This document shows, one piece after another, positions 9,031 through 17,588 of a stretch of 64,000 nucleotides of DNA. The position numbers and the translations under genes were made by a program. Within the stretch, counting starts at the first letter, position 1, and every line of letters starts with the position of its first letter. Source of the DNA: an uncultured Bacteroidales bacterium (GTDB lineage: Bacteria; Bacteroidota; Bacteroidia; Bacteroidales; G3-4614); assembly GCA_949297125.1 (NCBI GenBank), contig CASFRS010000007.1, forward strand, positions 1 to 64,000, read 5' to 3'. The notes under the pieces are model-generated. The model saw only the letters and a list, made by a program, of their open reading frames with translations. It was not told where the DNA came from and searched no databases.

Positions 9031-10422
9031 ATGAACAAACTGACAACCATAACAGGGATAATTACATTAGCGGCACTATTGCTTGCCGGCACGGCATCGG
9101 CCCAATCAATGCGTTCGTCGTACTTTTTGGAAAGCATGCCGCTGCGACACAAATTCAACCCAGCCCTGTCGGGCGAATACGGATACGTGGGGTTTCCGGT
9201 ACTGTCGGGGATTTCATTTGGAGCAAGCACCAATTTCGGGCTCTCCACATTCTTCTTTCCGGGAGAAAACGGGACGCTCTACAATTTTCTCGACCCGGCC
9301 GTTGCAGCCGATGAATTTCTGGACGGCGTAAAGAACATAAGCAAACTGAACACGTCGGTCGACCTCACGCTCATATCCACAGGATTCAAGGCTTTCGGAG
9401 GGTTCAACACCCTGGACATATCGTTGCATACCGGCGCTGAAACCCAACTTCCCAAAGACCTGTTCCGCTTCCTTAAGTCAGGCCGGACCAGCCTCGACGG
9501 GGCCACCTCCTACGACATAAAGGACATAAAGGTAGAAGCGTCGGCATATATGGACATAGCCTTGGGGCACTCCCGCAAGATAAACGAACAGTGGGAAGTA
9601 GGCGCAAAGATAAAGGGCATAATAGGCCTGGGGTACGCACATGCCAACATCGACAAGCTGAACCTTACGATGGAACAAAGCAGGTGGATAATCGAAAGCC
9701 ACGGAACAGTAGACATATCGTTTCCGGGCATAGTACCGAAACGGGAACTCTCCACCGACACTCAGGGCAACGAGCAGGAAGTGGTAAGCGGCTTTGAAAT
9801 GGACGATTACAGTTTCGGCATACAGGGCGGCGGCTTCGGGCTCGACCTCGGGGCGGTATACCGTCCGATAAAAAATCTGACACTGTCGCTCGCCATAACC
9901 GACATCGGTTTTATCCACTGGAAAAACAACCAGTCTTTCCAGACCGTAGACAACAGGCTGGTCTACACAGGTATGGACTATACGCAGAACGGACTTGACG
10001 GCGAAGACCTTGTAGAAAACTTCGAAGAGTTGACAAAACTGGAAGAAACGGACAAAAGCAGCATAAACCGCTCGCTTCGCACCTCGCTTAACATAGGGGC
10101 CGAATATTCGTTCCTGAACAACGTCATATCGCTGGGAGTCCTGTCCCATACAAAGTTCGGGGCCGTAACATATGCCGAAGGATCGTTCGTGGCCAACATC
10201 CGCGCACCCAAAGCCTTCTCGATGTCGCTGAACGGCACAATATCCAACATGGGCGGCTCGTTCGGGGCGCTGCTCAATATCTGCCCGAAAGGATTCAACT
10301 TCTTCTTGGGCGTCGACTGTTATCCGGGGCTGAAACTGTCGCCCCAGTATGCGCCCGTGAACAAGTTGAACGCAAACGTATCGCTGGGTCTCAACTTCAC
10401 GTTCGGCGAGAAACTGCTTTAG
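9031..10422 (+). CDS. DUF5723-like outer-membrane protein
   Basis: 463 residues with a signal peptide (cleavage near GTASAQ) followed by SYFLESMPLRHKFNPALSG, a pattern I associate with the DUF5723 family of Bacteroidota outer-membrane proteins. The body alternates short beta strands and ends with NANVSLGLNFTFGEKLL, compatible with a beta-barrel. No enzyme motif is visible. It is the second gene of a pair with the upstream lipoprotein and ends at a strong hairpin. Confidence 0.75.
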   Translation: MNKLTTITGIITLAALLLAGTASAQSMRSSYFLESMPLRHKFNPALSGEYGYVGFPVLSGISFGASTNFGLSTFFFPGENGTLYNFLDPAVAADEFLDGVKNISKLNTSVDLTLISTGFKAFGGFNTLDISLHTGAETQLPKDLFRFLKSGRTSLDGATSYDIKDIKVEASAYMDIALGHSRKINEQWEVGAKIKGIIGLGYAHANIDKLNLTMEQSRWIIESHGTVDISFPGIVPKRELSTDTQGNEQEVVSGFEMDDYSFGIQGGGFGLDLGAVYRPIKNLTLSLAITDIGFIHWKNNQSFQTVDNRLVYTGMDYTQNGLDGEDLVENFEELTKLEETDKSSINRSLRTSLNIGAEYSFLNNVISLGVLSHTKFGAVTYAEGSFVANIRAPKAFSMSLNGTISNMGGSFGALLNICPKGFNFFLGVDCYPGLKLSPQYAPVNKLNANVSLGLNFTFGEKLL

Positions 10423-10441
10423 GCTTCCCCGAAAGGCAATA

Positions 10442-10486
10442 CGACTGTCCGTTATGCCTCCTGTTGCAGGGCATAACGGACAGTCG
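10442..10486 (+). terminator. Hairpin downstream of the DUF5723-like gene
   Basis: A perfect 16-bp stem (10442-10457 with 10471-10486) closes a 13-base loop that can pair further internally (CCTG/CAGG). No clear T tract follows, so termination may be weak or factor-assisted. The remaining 170 bp up to gmd hold a second possible structure (GCCTCTT at 10556 with AAGAGGC at 10603). Confidence 0.65.
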
Positions 10487-10661
10487 CCGTCATATTCCCC
10501 GAAAAAACTTAGGCATACGCTATAATAAACTGCCCGAAAAAACGTTTCTTAAGAAGCCTCTTCCATGCCTGGCACCGTCCGGTTGCCGGCAACACGCCCT
10601 GAAAGAGGCCGAGACCGAAAAAAACATACATAAACATACTTAACAAAAAAAAGTACGATTA

Positions 10662-11732
10662 ATGAAAAAAGCTCTCATAACAGGCATTACGGGGCAAGAC
10701 GGCTCGTATCTGGCCGAGTTCTTGCTGCAAAAAGGGTATGAAGTCCACGGGATTCTAAGACGCTCGTCATCGTTCAATACGGGGAGAATAGAGCATCTGT
10801 ATCTGGACGAATGGGTTCGCGACATGAAACAGAAACGCACCATTGACCTGCACTACGGCGACCTTACCGACTCCAGCTCGCTTATACGCATAATACAGGC
10901 CATCCGCCCCGACGAGATATACAACCTGGCCGCCCAAAGCCACGTAAAAGTCTCGTTCGACGTACCCGAATACACGGCCGAAGCCGATGCCGTAGGGACG
11001 CTCCGTATACTTGAGGCCGTACGGATTCTCGGCATGGAAAAAACCACACGCATATACCAGGCATCCACGTCGGAGCTTTTCGGAAAAGTACAGGAAGTAC
11101 CCCAAAAGGAAACCACCCCGTTCTATCCGCGCAGCCCGTACGGAGTGGCAAAGCAATACGGGTTCTGGATAACAAAGAACTACCGCGAAAGCTACGGAAT
11201 GTTTGCCGTGAACGGCATACTTTTCAACCACGAAAGCGAAAGGCGCGGAGAGACATTCGTAACGCGGAAGATAACCCTCGCCGCCGCACGGATAGCCCAG
11301 GGGGAACAGGACAAACTCTACCTCGGCAACCTTGATGCCCGCCGCGACTGGGGATATGCAAAAGACTACGTAGAGTGCATGTGGATGATACTCCAGCACG
11401 ACACGCCCGAAGACTTTGTCATAGCCACAGGCGAGATGCACACCGTACGGGAATTCGCCACGCTTGCCTTCCGCGAGGCTGGCATCGGCCTGCGCTGGGA
11501 AGGGAAAGGCGTGAACGAGAAGGGGATAGACACGGCTACGGGGAAAGTTCTGGTAGAGGTAGACCCTAAATATTTCCGTCCGGCAGAGGTGGAACAGTTG
11601 CTCGGCGACCCGACAAAAGCGAAAACCCTGCTCGGCTGGAACCCGCGCAAGACATCGTTTGAAGAACTGATAAGAATAATGGTGCGCCACGATATGGACA
11701 AGGTACGCAGGATGATTGCCGTAAAACACTGA
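10662..11732 (+). CDS. gmd: GDP-mannose 4,6-dehydratase
   Basis: Converts GDP-mannose to GDP-4-dehydro-6-deoxy-mannose, the first step to GDP-L-fucose, in the cytoplasm. 356 residues form an extended short-chain dehydrogenase: NAD(P) loop [12 protein letters not shown] at 8-19, the [12 protein letters not shown] region, and the catalytic Tyr160-x3-Lys164 in SPYGVAKQY. It is followed 10 bp later by the next enzyme of the pathway. Products would feed fucose into capsule, O-antigen or protein glycosylation, which is known biology in Bacteroidales but not shown here. Confidence 0.96.
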   Translation: MKKALITGITGQDGSYLAEFLLQKGYEVHGILRRSSSFNTGRIEHLYLDEWVRDMKQKRTIDLHYGDLTDSSSLIRIIQAIRPDEIYNLAAQSHVKVSFDVPEYTAEADAVGTLRILEAVRILGMEKTTRIYQASTSELFGKVQEVPQKETTPFYPRSPYGVAKQYGFWITKNYRESYGMFAVNGILFNHESERRGETFVTRKITLAAARIAQGEQDKLYLGNLDARRDWGYAKDYVECMWMILQHDTPEDFVIATGEMHTVREFATLAFREAGIGLRWEGKGVNEKGIDTATGKVLVEVDPKYFRPAEVEQLLGDPTKAKTLLGWNPRKTSFEELIRIMVRHDMDKVRRMIAVKH

Positions 11733-11742
11733 CAAGACAGAA

Positions 11743-12834
11743 ATGGGAATGAACAAGGACTCCAGGATATACGTTGCCGGACACAAGGGGCTTGTAGGTT
11801 CGGCAATATGGAAGGCCCTCAGGGATAAAGGGTATACCAACCTGATAGGGCGTACGCACAAAGAGGCAGACCTGCTCGACCCGATTGCCGTAAAAGAACT
11901 CTTTGACAAGGAAGAGCCCGAATACGTATTCCTTGCGGCAGCGTTCGTGGGCGGCATAATGGCGAACAGCATCTACCGCGCCGATTTCATCTACAGGAAC
12001 CTGCAAATACAGCAAAACGTAATAGGCGAAAGCTACCGCCACGGCGTAAAGAAGCTGCTCTTCCTCGGCAGTACGTGCATATATCCGCGCAACGCCGCAC
12101 AGCCCATGAAAGAAGAGGCCCTGCTGACGTCGCCGCTGGAATACACCAACGAACCGTACGCCATAGCCAAAATTGCAGGACTCAAGATGTGCGAAAGTTT
12201 CAACCTTCAATACGGGACCAACTACATAGCCGTAATGCCTACCAACCTTTACGGGCCGAACGACAATTTCGATTTGGAAAAGAGCCACGTCCTCCCGGCC
12301 ATGATACGCAAGATACACCTTGCAAAAGGATTGACCGAAGGGGATATGGAGAGCGTCAGGAAAGACCTCGACAAACGCCCCGTAGAGGGGATAAGCGGGA
12401 AAAGCGGCGATGAGGAAATAACCGGCCTGCTGAAAAAATACGGCATAGAAAAAGGGAGGGTAACCTTGTGGGGTACTGGCACTCCGCTGCGCGAGTTCCT
12501 GTGGAGCGAAGATATGGCCGATGCCTGCGTATTCCTGATGGAGAACATCGACTTCAAGGACACGTACGCACCGGAAGAAAAAGAGATACGCAACTGCCAT
12601 ATAAACATAGGCACCGGCAAGGAACTGTCCATAAGGGAACTGGCGGAGCTGATAAAAAAGACGGTAGGGTTCGGCGGAGAGCTCTGCTTCGATTCGTCGA
12701 AACCCGACGGGACGATGCGCAAACTTACCGACCCGTCGAAACTCAACGCCCTCGGCTGGAGGCACAAGATAGAGATAGACGAAGGAGTTGCAACCATGTA
12801 CGACTGGTACCTCAAGGGCGAAACCTCACGGTAG
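11743..12834 (+). CDS. fcl: GDP-L-fucose synthase
   Basis: The epimerase-reductase that turns the Gmd product into GDP-L-fucose using NADPH. 363 residues: nucleotide loop GHKGLVGSAI at about 14-23, the STCIYPRNA segment with the active-site region, and catalytic Tyr139-x3-Lys143 in EPYAIAK. An insertion around residues 200-240 (EGDMESVRKDLDKRPVEG) makes it longer than the roughly 320-residue E. coli enzyme. It forms a two-gene operon with gmd and ends at a G/C-rich hairpin shared with the convergent LysM gene. Confidence 0.96.
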   Translation: MGMNKDSRIYVAGHKGLVGSAIWKALRDKGYTNLIGRTHKEADLLDPIAVKELFDKEEPEYVFLAAAFVGGIMANSIYRADFIYRNLQIQQNVIGESYRHGVKKLLFLGSTCIYPRNAAQPMKEEALLTSPLEYTNEPYAIAKIAGLKMCESFNLQYGTNYIAVMPTNLYGPNDNFDLEKSHVLPAMIRKIHLAKGLTEGDMESVRKDLDKRPVEGISGKSGDEEITGLLKKYGIEKGRVTLWGTGTPLREFLWSEDMADACVFLMENIDFKDTYAPEEKEIRNCHINIGTGKELSIRELAELIKKTVGFGGELCFDSSKPDGTMRKLTDPSKLNALGWRHKIEIDEGVATMYDWYLKGETSR

Positions 12835-12867
12835 CCGCAACGGGGAAGGGCTGCGGCTGTCCATACG

Positions 12868-12913
12868 GCAAGGGGGGGGGGTGCAGAAATCCATATTCTG
12901 CACCCCCCCTTGC
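12868..12913. terminator. Bidirectional hairpin with a long G tract
   Basis: GCAA, about ten G and TGCAGAA face TTCTGCA, about seven C and TTGC, giving a long stem with a few bulged G. It lies between the convergent fcl and LysM genes and can serve both. The G run is long enough to vary in length, but it is noncoding. Confidence 0.75.
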
Positions 12914-12933
12914 AATTCAAAGGATATTGCTTT

Positions 12934-13839
12934 CTATTTGTTCACCTTCAACACGTCCCCTTCGGACGGCACATAGTCATATGCCTTTTTGTTCAGTTTA
13001 TACAGCGAAGAGAGTTTCATGCCGTACCTCTGCGATATGGAATACATCGACTCGCCGGCGGCTACGGTATGCTCGCTGAACCCGGGTGCGGCATATTTGT
13101 TCTTCTCCTGCAAGTATATGACCATTCCGTCGTAGAGCGGGTAATCGCGCGGAATCTCGTTATAAGCGGCCAGACGCTTGACTTTTATGCCGAACTCCTT
13201 GGCTATGTCGAGCAGGGTTTCACCCTCGCGGGCCTCGACATACAGCAAACCGGAAGAGAGGTACGGAGTATGCGGCAGAACCTCCTGTTTCTTGCCTTTT
13301 CCCTTTTTCCGACCCTCCTTCACCGTATCGTACTTGTACAGTTCGTACGTCTCTATTATGTCTATAAGCTTGCTCGCATAGGCCTTGTCGGTGGCATATC
13401 CGCATTTTTTAAGGCCTACCGCCCACCCGCGGTAATCGGTAATCCTCAAATCGAAGAGCGGTGCATAGCGGGAGCGCGTAGTAAGGAAAAGCGAATGGTC
13501 CTCGTACGACTCCATAGGATCGTCATACTTGCGGAAACACTCCCCTTTGGCGTCATCGTCATGGTACACCTTGTCGCCGCGCCATACGGAATGGCACTTT
13601 ATCCCGAAATGGTTGTTCGACTTGCGCGCAAGCTCGCTCCGGCCTGCGCCCGACTCCAGCAACCCTTGCGCAAGCGTTATGCTGGCAGGAATCTTATACC
13701 GCTTCTGCTGGTTTACCGCTTCATCCTTGTACTTGTCTATATATTCGAGGTAAAGCTTGTTCTTATAATTCTGGGCATCGGCTGCCGGAAATATCGTGAA
13801 TAGCAGGAAGATGCACGGAAACAATTTTTTAGCAAACAT
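12934..13839 (-). CDS. Secreted glucosaminidase-LysM peptidoglycan hydrolase
   Basis: 301 residues. A signal peptide (cleavage near AADAQ) is followed by a mannosyl-glycoprotein endo-beta-N-acetylglucosaminidase-type domain (about 40-170, with ITLAQGLLESGAGRSELA carrying the likely catalytic Glu and NNHFGIKCH). Two LysM domains follow at about 190-235 and 255-301. It should cleave peptidoglycan glycan strands in the periplasm during growth or separation. I chose ATG 13839 because the longer frame would place 29 residues before the signal peptide. The gene is divergent from cdd, with only about 64 bp between starts. Confidence 0.88.
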   Translation of the reverse strand: MFAKKLFPCIFLLFTIFPAADAQNYKNKLYLEYIDKYKDEAVNQQKRYKIPASITLAQGLLESGAGRSELARKSNNHFGIKCHSVWRGDKVYHDDDAKGECFRKYDDPMESYEDHSLFLTTRSRYAPLFDLRITDYRGWAVGLKKCGYATDKAYASKLIDIIETYELYKYDTVKEGRKKGKGKKQEVLPHTPYLSSGLLYVEAREGETLLDIAKEFGIKVKRLAAYNEIPRDYPLYDGMVIYLQEKNKYAAPGFSEHTVAAGESMYSISQRYGMKLSSLYKLNKKAYDYVPSEGDVLKVNK

Positions 13840-13903
13840 ATCTTCGAGATTTCGGAATAAACAAAAAACAGCTATCTTTAACGACGCAAACAGGTTTTTA
13901 CAG

Positions 13904-14395
13904 ATGCAAAAGACAGACTGCGACACAAAGATAACATTTTGTTCTTATCGGCAACTCGGCGACGAAGATAAAAAACTGGTAGAGGCTGCCAAAACGGCAT
14001 CGGCATCGGCTTACGCCCCATACTCCGGATTCATGGTCGGCGCGGCAATAAACTGCGACGGGACGACAGTTACGGGCAGCAATCAGGAAAACGCATCGTA
14101 CCCGTGCGGCATTTGCGCCGAACGGGCCGCCCTTTCAACAGCGGCATCGTGCAATCCTGACGGCACGATAAGGGCAATCGCCATTGCTGCACGCGGCCGG
14201 GACGGATTCACTCAAGAGCCGGTTACCCCCTGCGGCATCTGTCGCCAGACGCTGCTGGAATACGAGCTGCGGCAAAAAAGCCCCATCCGCATAATAATGC
14301 ACGGCGAGTCAGGAACATACATTGCCCCGTCGGCAGCCTCTCTGCTGCCGCTGTCGTTTGCATTGCCGAAAGAAAACAAGGAACTTCACGATTGA
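13904..14395 (+). CDS. cdd: Cytidine deaminase
   Basis: Deaminates (deoxy)cytidine to (deoxy)uridine in pyrimidine salvage. About 163 residues from ATG 13904: the zinc-site segment YPCGICAERAAL at about 65-76 (ligand Cys, catalytic Glu) and TPCGICRQ at about 107-114 with two more Cys ligands. A longer frame starting at 13796 is possible but would run antisense through the LysM gene start and precede a -7-like TATCTTTA (13873-13880), so I reject it. Transcribed alone, with the dnaX promoter element directly downstream. Confidence 0.92.
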   Translation: MQKTDCDTKITFCSYRQLGDEDKKLVEAAKTASASAYAPYSGFMVGAAINCDGTTVTGSNQENASYPCGICAERAALSTAASCNPDGTIRAIAIAARGRDGFTQEPVTPCGICRQTLLEYELRQKSPIRIIMHGESGTYIAPSAASLLPLSFALPKENKELHD

Positions 14396-14407
14396 TTATC
14401 GGGGAAA

Positions 14408-14515
14408 AAAGAGTATCTTTGCCGTAGAACGGCGAAAATAAGCTGCACTCGGCATAGCCGAACCTTACGGTTTGTATCTGCCCTCGTTTGCATTATCTTT
14501 GCCGTAGAACGGCGA
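14408..14515 (+). repeat. Second copy of the promoter-bearing repeat element
   Basis: This segment matches about 240-345 closely. Both contain TATCTTTGCCG, AGAACGGCGAAAA, AGCTGCACTCGGCATA and CCCTCGTTTGCAT, then TATCTTTGCCG again. The two copies differ in the middle, where a small inverted repeat varies (AACCTGCAAGGTT versus AACCTTACGGTT), so pairing is kept while the bases change. It supplies two -7 elements 80 bp apart in front of dnaX. Confidence 0.85.
14471..14501 (+). promoter_or_regulatory. dnaX proximal promoter
   Basis: TTTG (14471-14474), 19 bases, TATCTTTG (14494-14501). A second TATCTTTG lies upstream at 14414-14421 with ATTG at 14391-14394. The leader to ATG 14579 is about 70 nt. 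Confidence 0.75.
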
Positions 14516-14578
14516 AAACAAGTTGCGCCAGGAAAAGAGGCCGAAAAGCAGGCCGCAAAAGACAAAGCATAACCGTAA

Positions 14579-16360
14579 ATGGAAAACTATATAGTATCGG
14601 CCCGTAAATACCGCCCCGCAATATTCGGGGAGGTGGTGGGGCAGGAAGCGCTTACGCAGACACTTAAAAACGCCATTGCCGCAGACAAGCTGGCGCACGC
14701 ATACCTGTTCTGCGGCCCGCGCGGCGTAGGGAAGACCACATGTGCCCGTATTTTTGCAAAGACCATAAACTGCACCTCTCCCACACCCGACGGCGAGGCC
14801 TGCAACCAGTGCGAATCGTGCAGGTCGTTCAACGAACAGCGTTCATACAACATCCTCGAACTCGATGCCGCTTCCAACAACTCGGTAGACGATATCCGTT
14901 CGCTTATAGAGCAGGTACGTATCCCGCCCCAGATAGGCAAATACAAGGTATTCATCATAGATGAAGTGCACATGCTCTCCACGGCCGCTTTCAACGCCTT
15001 CCTGAAAACGCTTGAAGAACCGCCCCGGCATGTCATATTCATTCTGGCCACAACCGAGAAGCACAAGATAATCCCCACCATTCTCTCCCGCTGCCAGATA
15101 TACGATTTCCAGCGGATGACAATAGAAGGAACAGTAAAGCAACTCAAGTTCGTAGCCGACAGCGAAGGGATAAATGCAGAAGACGAAGCACTGGCCGTAA
15201 TAGCGCGCAAAAGCGACGGAGGCATGCGCGACGCACTCTCCATGTTCGACCAGATAGCGTCGTTCTCCGGCGGAAACATAACATACAAGGAGACCATAAA
15301 AAACCTGAACATTCTGGACAGCGACTGTTACTTTGAAATTACCGGTGCGTTCCTGAAAGGGGATGTTCCGGCGGCGCTGCTGATACTTAACGACATAATA
15401 CGGAGGGGGTTCGATGCCCAATATTTTGTTAGCGGGCTGAGCGAACACCTGCGCAACCTGCTTGTAAGCAAAGACCCCTCCACCATTCCGTTACTGGAAA
15501 CAGGCAAAGAGACCGCGCGGAAATACGGCGGACAGGCGGAACAGTGCAGCAACGAATTCCTGTACTATGCACTGGAACTCGCCAACAGATGCGACCTTAA
15601 CTACCGGACAAGCAACAACAAGAGGCTTTTGGTTGAACTGACGCTGATACAGATATGTCAGTTCAACGAAAAAAAAAAATCCGATAGCGAGGTAGACGGT
15701 CCGCAACTCCTGAGCATCGTTCCCGAAACCGCCGCCGCAGCAACAGGAACTCCGGTACAAAACGTCCCTGCCGATGCCGGCACGCAGCCGACCACCCGCA
15801 CGGAAAATTCCGGAGAGGAGGTCCAAAACGCACAAGCCGCACTGTTCCGGAAGCAGTCCGTAACCATAAAACGCCGCAATGCCGACAGGAAAGAGCCTGC
15901 CGGGACACCGGCAGGGCACACCGCCACAATATCCATAAAGAAAAGGGATGGACAGCCGCAGGAAGAACAGAAAGAGACAGAACAGGAACCCGAGACAGTT
16001 ACCCCTTTTACAGAAGACGACCTGATGGGCGCATGGATAGGGTACACTGCAACCATCCCCAAAGAACCGATTCTTGTAAACACCATGAAAATGTGCCTGC
16101 CGGCAATCGGGGAAGACTACAGCCTTGTAGTAACCGTACCGAATTCCGAACAGTTGAAAAGGCTTAACGACAAAAAGACGGAGATACTGGCATTTTTACG
16201 CAACAGACTTGCAAATACCCGCATAAGCATAAAAATAACCGAGGCGGAAGCATCCGGGAAACAGAAAATCTTTTCTCCCCGCGATAAACTCGAATATATG
16301 GTGGGGAAAAATCCGGGCATAACCAACCTGTGTAAAGATTTCGGGTTGGAACTCACATAA
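14579..16360 (+). CDS. dnaX: DNA polymerase III subunit gamma/tau
   Basis: ATPase of the replicative clamp loader; tau also links polymerases to helicase. 593 residues: Walker A GPRGVGKTT at 46-54, a zinc-binding four-cysteine segment at about 64-80 (CNQCESC), Walker B with IIDEVHML, sensor motif LATTEKHKI, then domain III and a low-complexity linker (about 365-480, rich in Glu, Thr, Gln). The C-terminal 110 residues form a folded tail. I see no obvious slippery site for a short gamma form. It is driven from the repeat-borne promoters and convergent with the PrxQ gene. Confidence 0.95.
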   Translation: MENYIVSARKYRPAIFGEVVGQEALTQTLKNAIAADKLAHAYLFCGPRGVGKTTCARIFAKTINCTSPTPDGEACNQCESCRSFNEQRSYNILELDAASNNSVDDIRSLIEQVRIPPQIGKYKVFIIDEVHMLSTAAFNAFLKTLEEPPRHVIFILATTEKHKIIPTILSRCQIYDFQRMTIEGTVKQLKFVADSEGINAEDEALAVIARKSDGGMRDALSMFDQIASFSGGNITYKETIKNLNILDSDCYFEITGAFLKGDVPAALLILNDIIRRGFDAQYFVSGLSEHLRNLLVSKDPSTIPLLETGKETARKYGGQAEQCSNEFLYYALELANRCDLNYRTSNNKRLLVELTLIQICQFNEKKKSDSEVDGPQLLSIVPETAAAATGTPVQNVPADAGTQPTTRTENSGEEVQNAQAALFRKQSVTIKRRNADRKEPAGTPAGHTATISIKKRDGQPQEEQKETEQEPETVTPFTEDDLMGAWIGYTATIPKEPILVNTMKMCLPAIGEDYSLVVTVPNSEQLKRLNDKKTEILAFLRNRLANTRISIKITEAEASGKQKIFSPRDKLEYMVGKNPGITNLCKDFGLELT

Positions 16361-16381
16361 ACCCTAACGCTCCGCAGCGTA

Positions 16382-16846
16382 TTACTTGCCTACCGCAAGA
16401 ATCTGCTCGGCATGATTCTTCGTCTTTACCTTTCCGGCAGGGATAATATGCGTTACGATACCCTCTTCGTCGATAAGGAACGTGGCTCTCAACGTACCCA
16501 TGTACGTACGTCCGTAAAGTTTCTTCTCGCCCCACACGCCGAACAGCTGCTGCAACTCTGTGTCGGTATCCGCAATCAACGCAAACGGCAAGTCGTGTTT
16601 CGCGCGGAAACCGCGGTGCGACTCGGCACTGTCCTTGCTTACGCCAACCACTTCATACCCCGCCTGACGCAATTGCATGTACCCGTCGCGCAGGCTGCAA
16701 GCCTCGGCGGTACACCCCGAAGTATTGTCTTTCGGATAAAAATACAACGCAATCTTTCTCCCTTTAAAGTCGTCGAGGCGCACCTCGCGACCGTCCTGAT
16801 CAAGCCCCAACACATCGGGAGCCTTGTCGCCTATACCTATAGCCAT
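16382..16846 (-). CDS. bcp: Thioredoxin-dependent peroxiredoxin (Bcp/PrxQ)
   Basis: Reduces hydrogen peroxide and organic peroxides using thioredoxin in the cytoplasm. About 154 residues from ATG 16846 (MAIGIGDKAPD): peroxidatic Cys45 and resolving Cys50 in SGCTAEACSLRDG, the five-residue spacing typical of PrxQ. The longer frame upstream adds 15 residues not typical of the family. A short hairpin (ACGCT-CCGC-AGCGT at 16367-16380) separates it from convergent dnaX. Confidence 0.93.
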   Translation of the reverse strand: MAIGIGDKAPDVLGLDQDGREVRLDDFKGRKIALYFYPKDNTSGCTAEACSLRDGYMQLRQAGYEVVGVSKDSAESHRGFRAKHDLPFALIADTDTELQQLFGVWGEKKLYGRTYMGTLRATFLIDEEGIVTHIIPAGKVKTKNHAEQILAVGK

Positions 16847-16972
16847 AGTCAAAAAATTTTCAATCGGTACGGGCAGCCGCATTTGCAACATTAATCGCGC
16901 TCCCGTAACGGGCTCAAATATATTACATTCCCGACAAAACAGAAAAGAAAAGAGATTAAATCGAATCCCATA

Positions 16973-17017
16973 AAAAACGGTCGGGGAACCATACCCCTTA
17001 ACAGGTAAAGTTCCCCG
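16973..17017 (-). terminator. Terminator of the PepSY-like gene
   Basis: On the minus strand CGGGGAAC pairs with GTTCCCCG across about 20 bases and is followed after four bases by TTTTTT. It lies 30 bp past the PepSY-like stop. Confidence 0.75.
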
Positions 17018-17047
17018 CGATTTATAATACCGGCACCAGCCGTTATG

Positions 17048-17488
17048 TCAGTCGTCAATATCGATAAGTTTGAAATTCGTATCGAACGTAAGTTCCAGTC
17101 CGTTTGAAAGTTTGGCTTCATACTCGCGCGAATTGCGTTCGAGTTTCACCACATTTGCATCGGGATAGTTCTGCGATATGTAATTTACTATCTGTGCCGG
17201 AACTATGGCTTTGGGCACGGTAGAATATTTGCAATTCACCTCTTTCCATTCTCCGTTCTTGTTAAACTCCAGTTTCGAGCTGTTGGTAAAAACCACTTCG
17301 TACTGCACTTCAAGAAAATCGCGTTCGATTTTGGCGTATGCCACCTTCTCTTTCGGGAAATGATTCTTTATGAACTGCTGTGCTATTTGCGGCAATTCGG
17401 TAACAGCAATCGGTTTGTCGTTGTCGGCGCAGGCCGGAGCAGATGCAACAAACAATAAAACAGCGGCAATAATCATCAATTTTTTCAT
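17048..17488 (-). CDS. Periplasmic PepSY-like protein
   Basis: About 146 residues from ATG 17488. A signal peptide (MKKLMIIAAVLLFVASAPACA) is followed by two tandem PepSY-like repeats of about 60 residues, LPQIAQQFIKNHFPKEKVAYAKIE and the later IVPAQIVNYISQNYPDANVVKLE, each leading into beta strands ending near LELTFDTNFKLIDIDD. Family members are periplasmic inhibitors or sensors; the exact role is unknown. It lies 100 bp downstream of a histidine kinase on the same strand and could be its target or partner, which is inference. Confidence 0.8.
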   Translation of the reverse strand: MKKLMIIAAVLLFVASAPACADNDKPIAVTELPQIAQQFIKNHFPKEKVAYAKIERDFLEVQYEVVFTNSSKLEFNKNGEWKEVNCKYSTVPKAIVPAQIVNYISQNYPDANVVKLERNSREYEAKLSNGLELTFDTNFKLIDIDD

Positions 17489-17588
17489 AATCGTAAACTT
17501 TATAAGTGTTAAACATGGTACAAAGTTGAGATGCAATTTTGAAATCAATCTGAAATTTTCGGGAAAAAGAGAGAAAAATCAAATTTTT

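Noticed and set aside
12872-12881. Poly-G tract of about ten as a phase-variation switch
   Set aside because: It is between convergent stop codons inside a hairpin, so length changes would not alter a protein.
13796-13903. N-terminal extension of cytidine deaminase
   Set aside because: It would overlap the divergent LysM gene start and a -7-like element, and it adds no conserved sequence.
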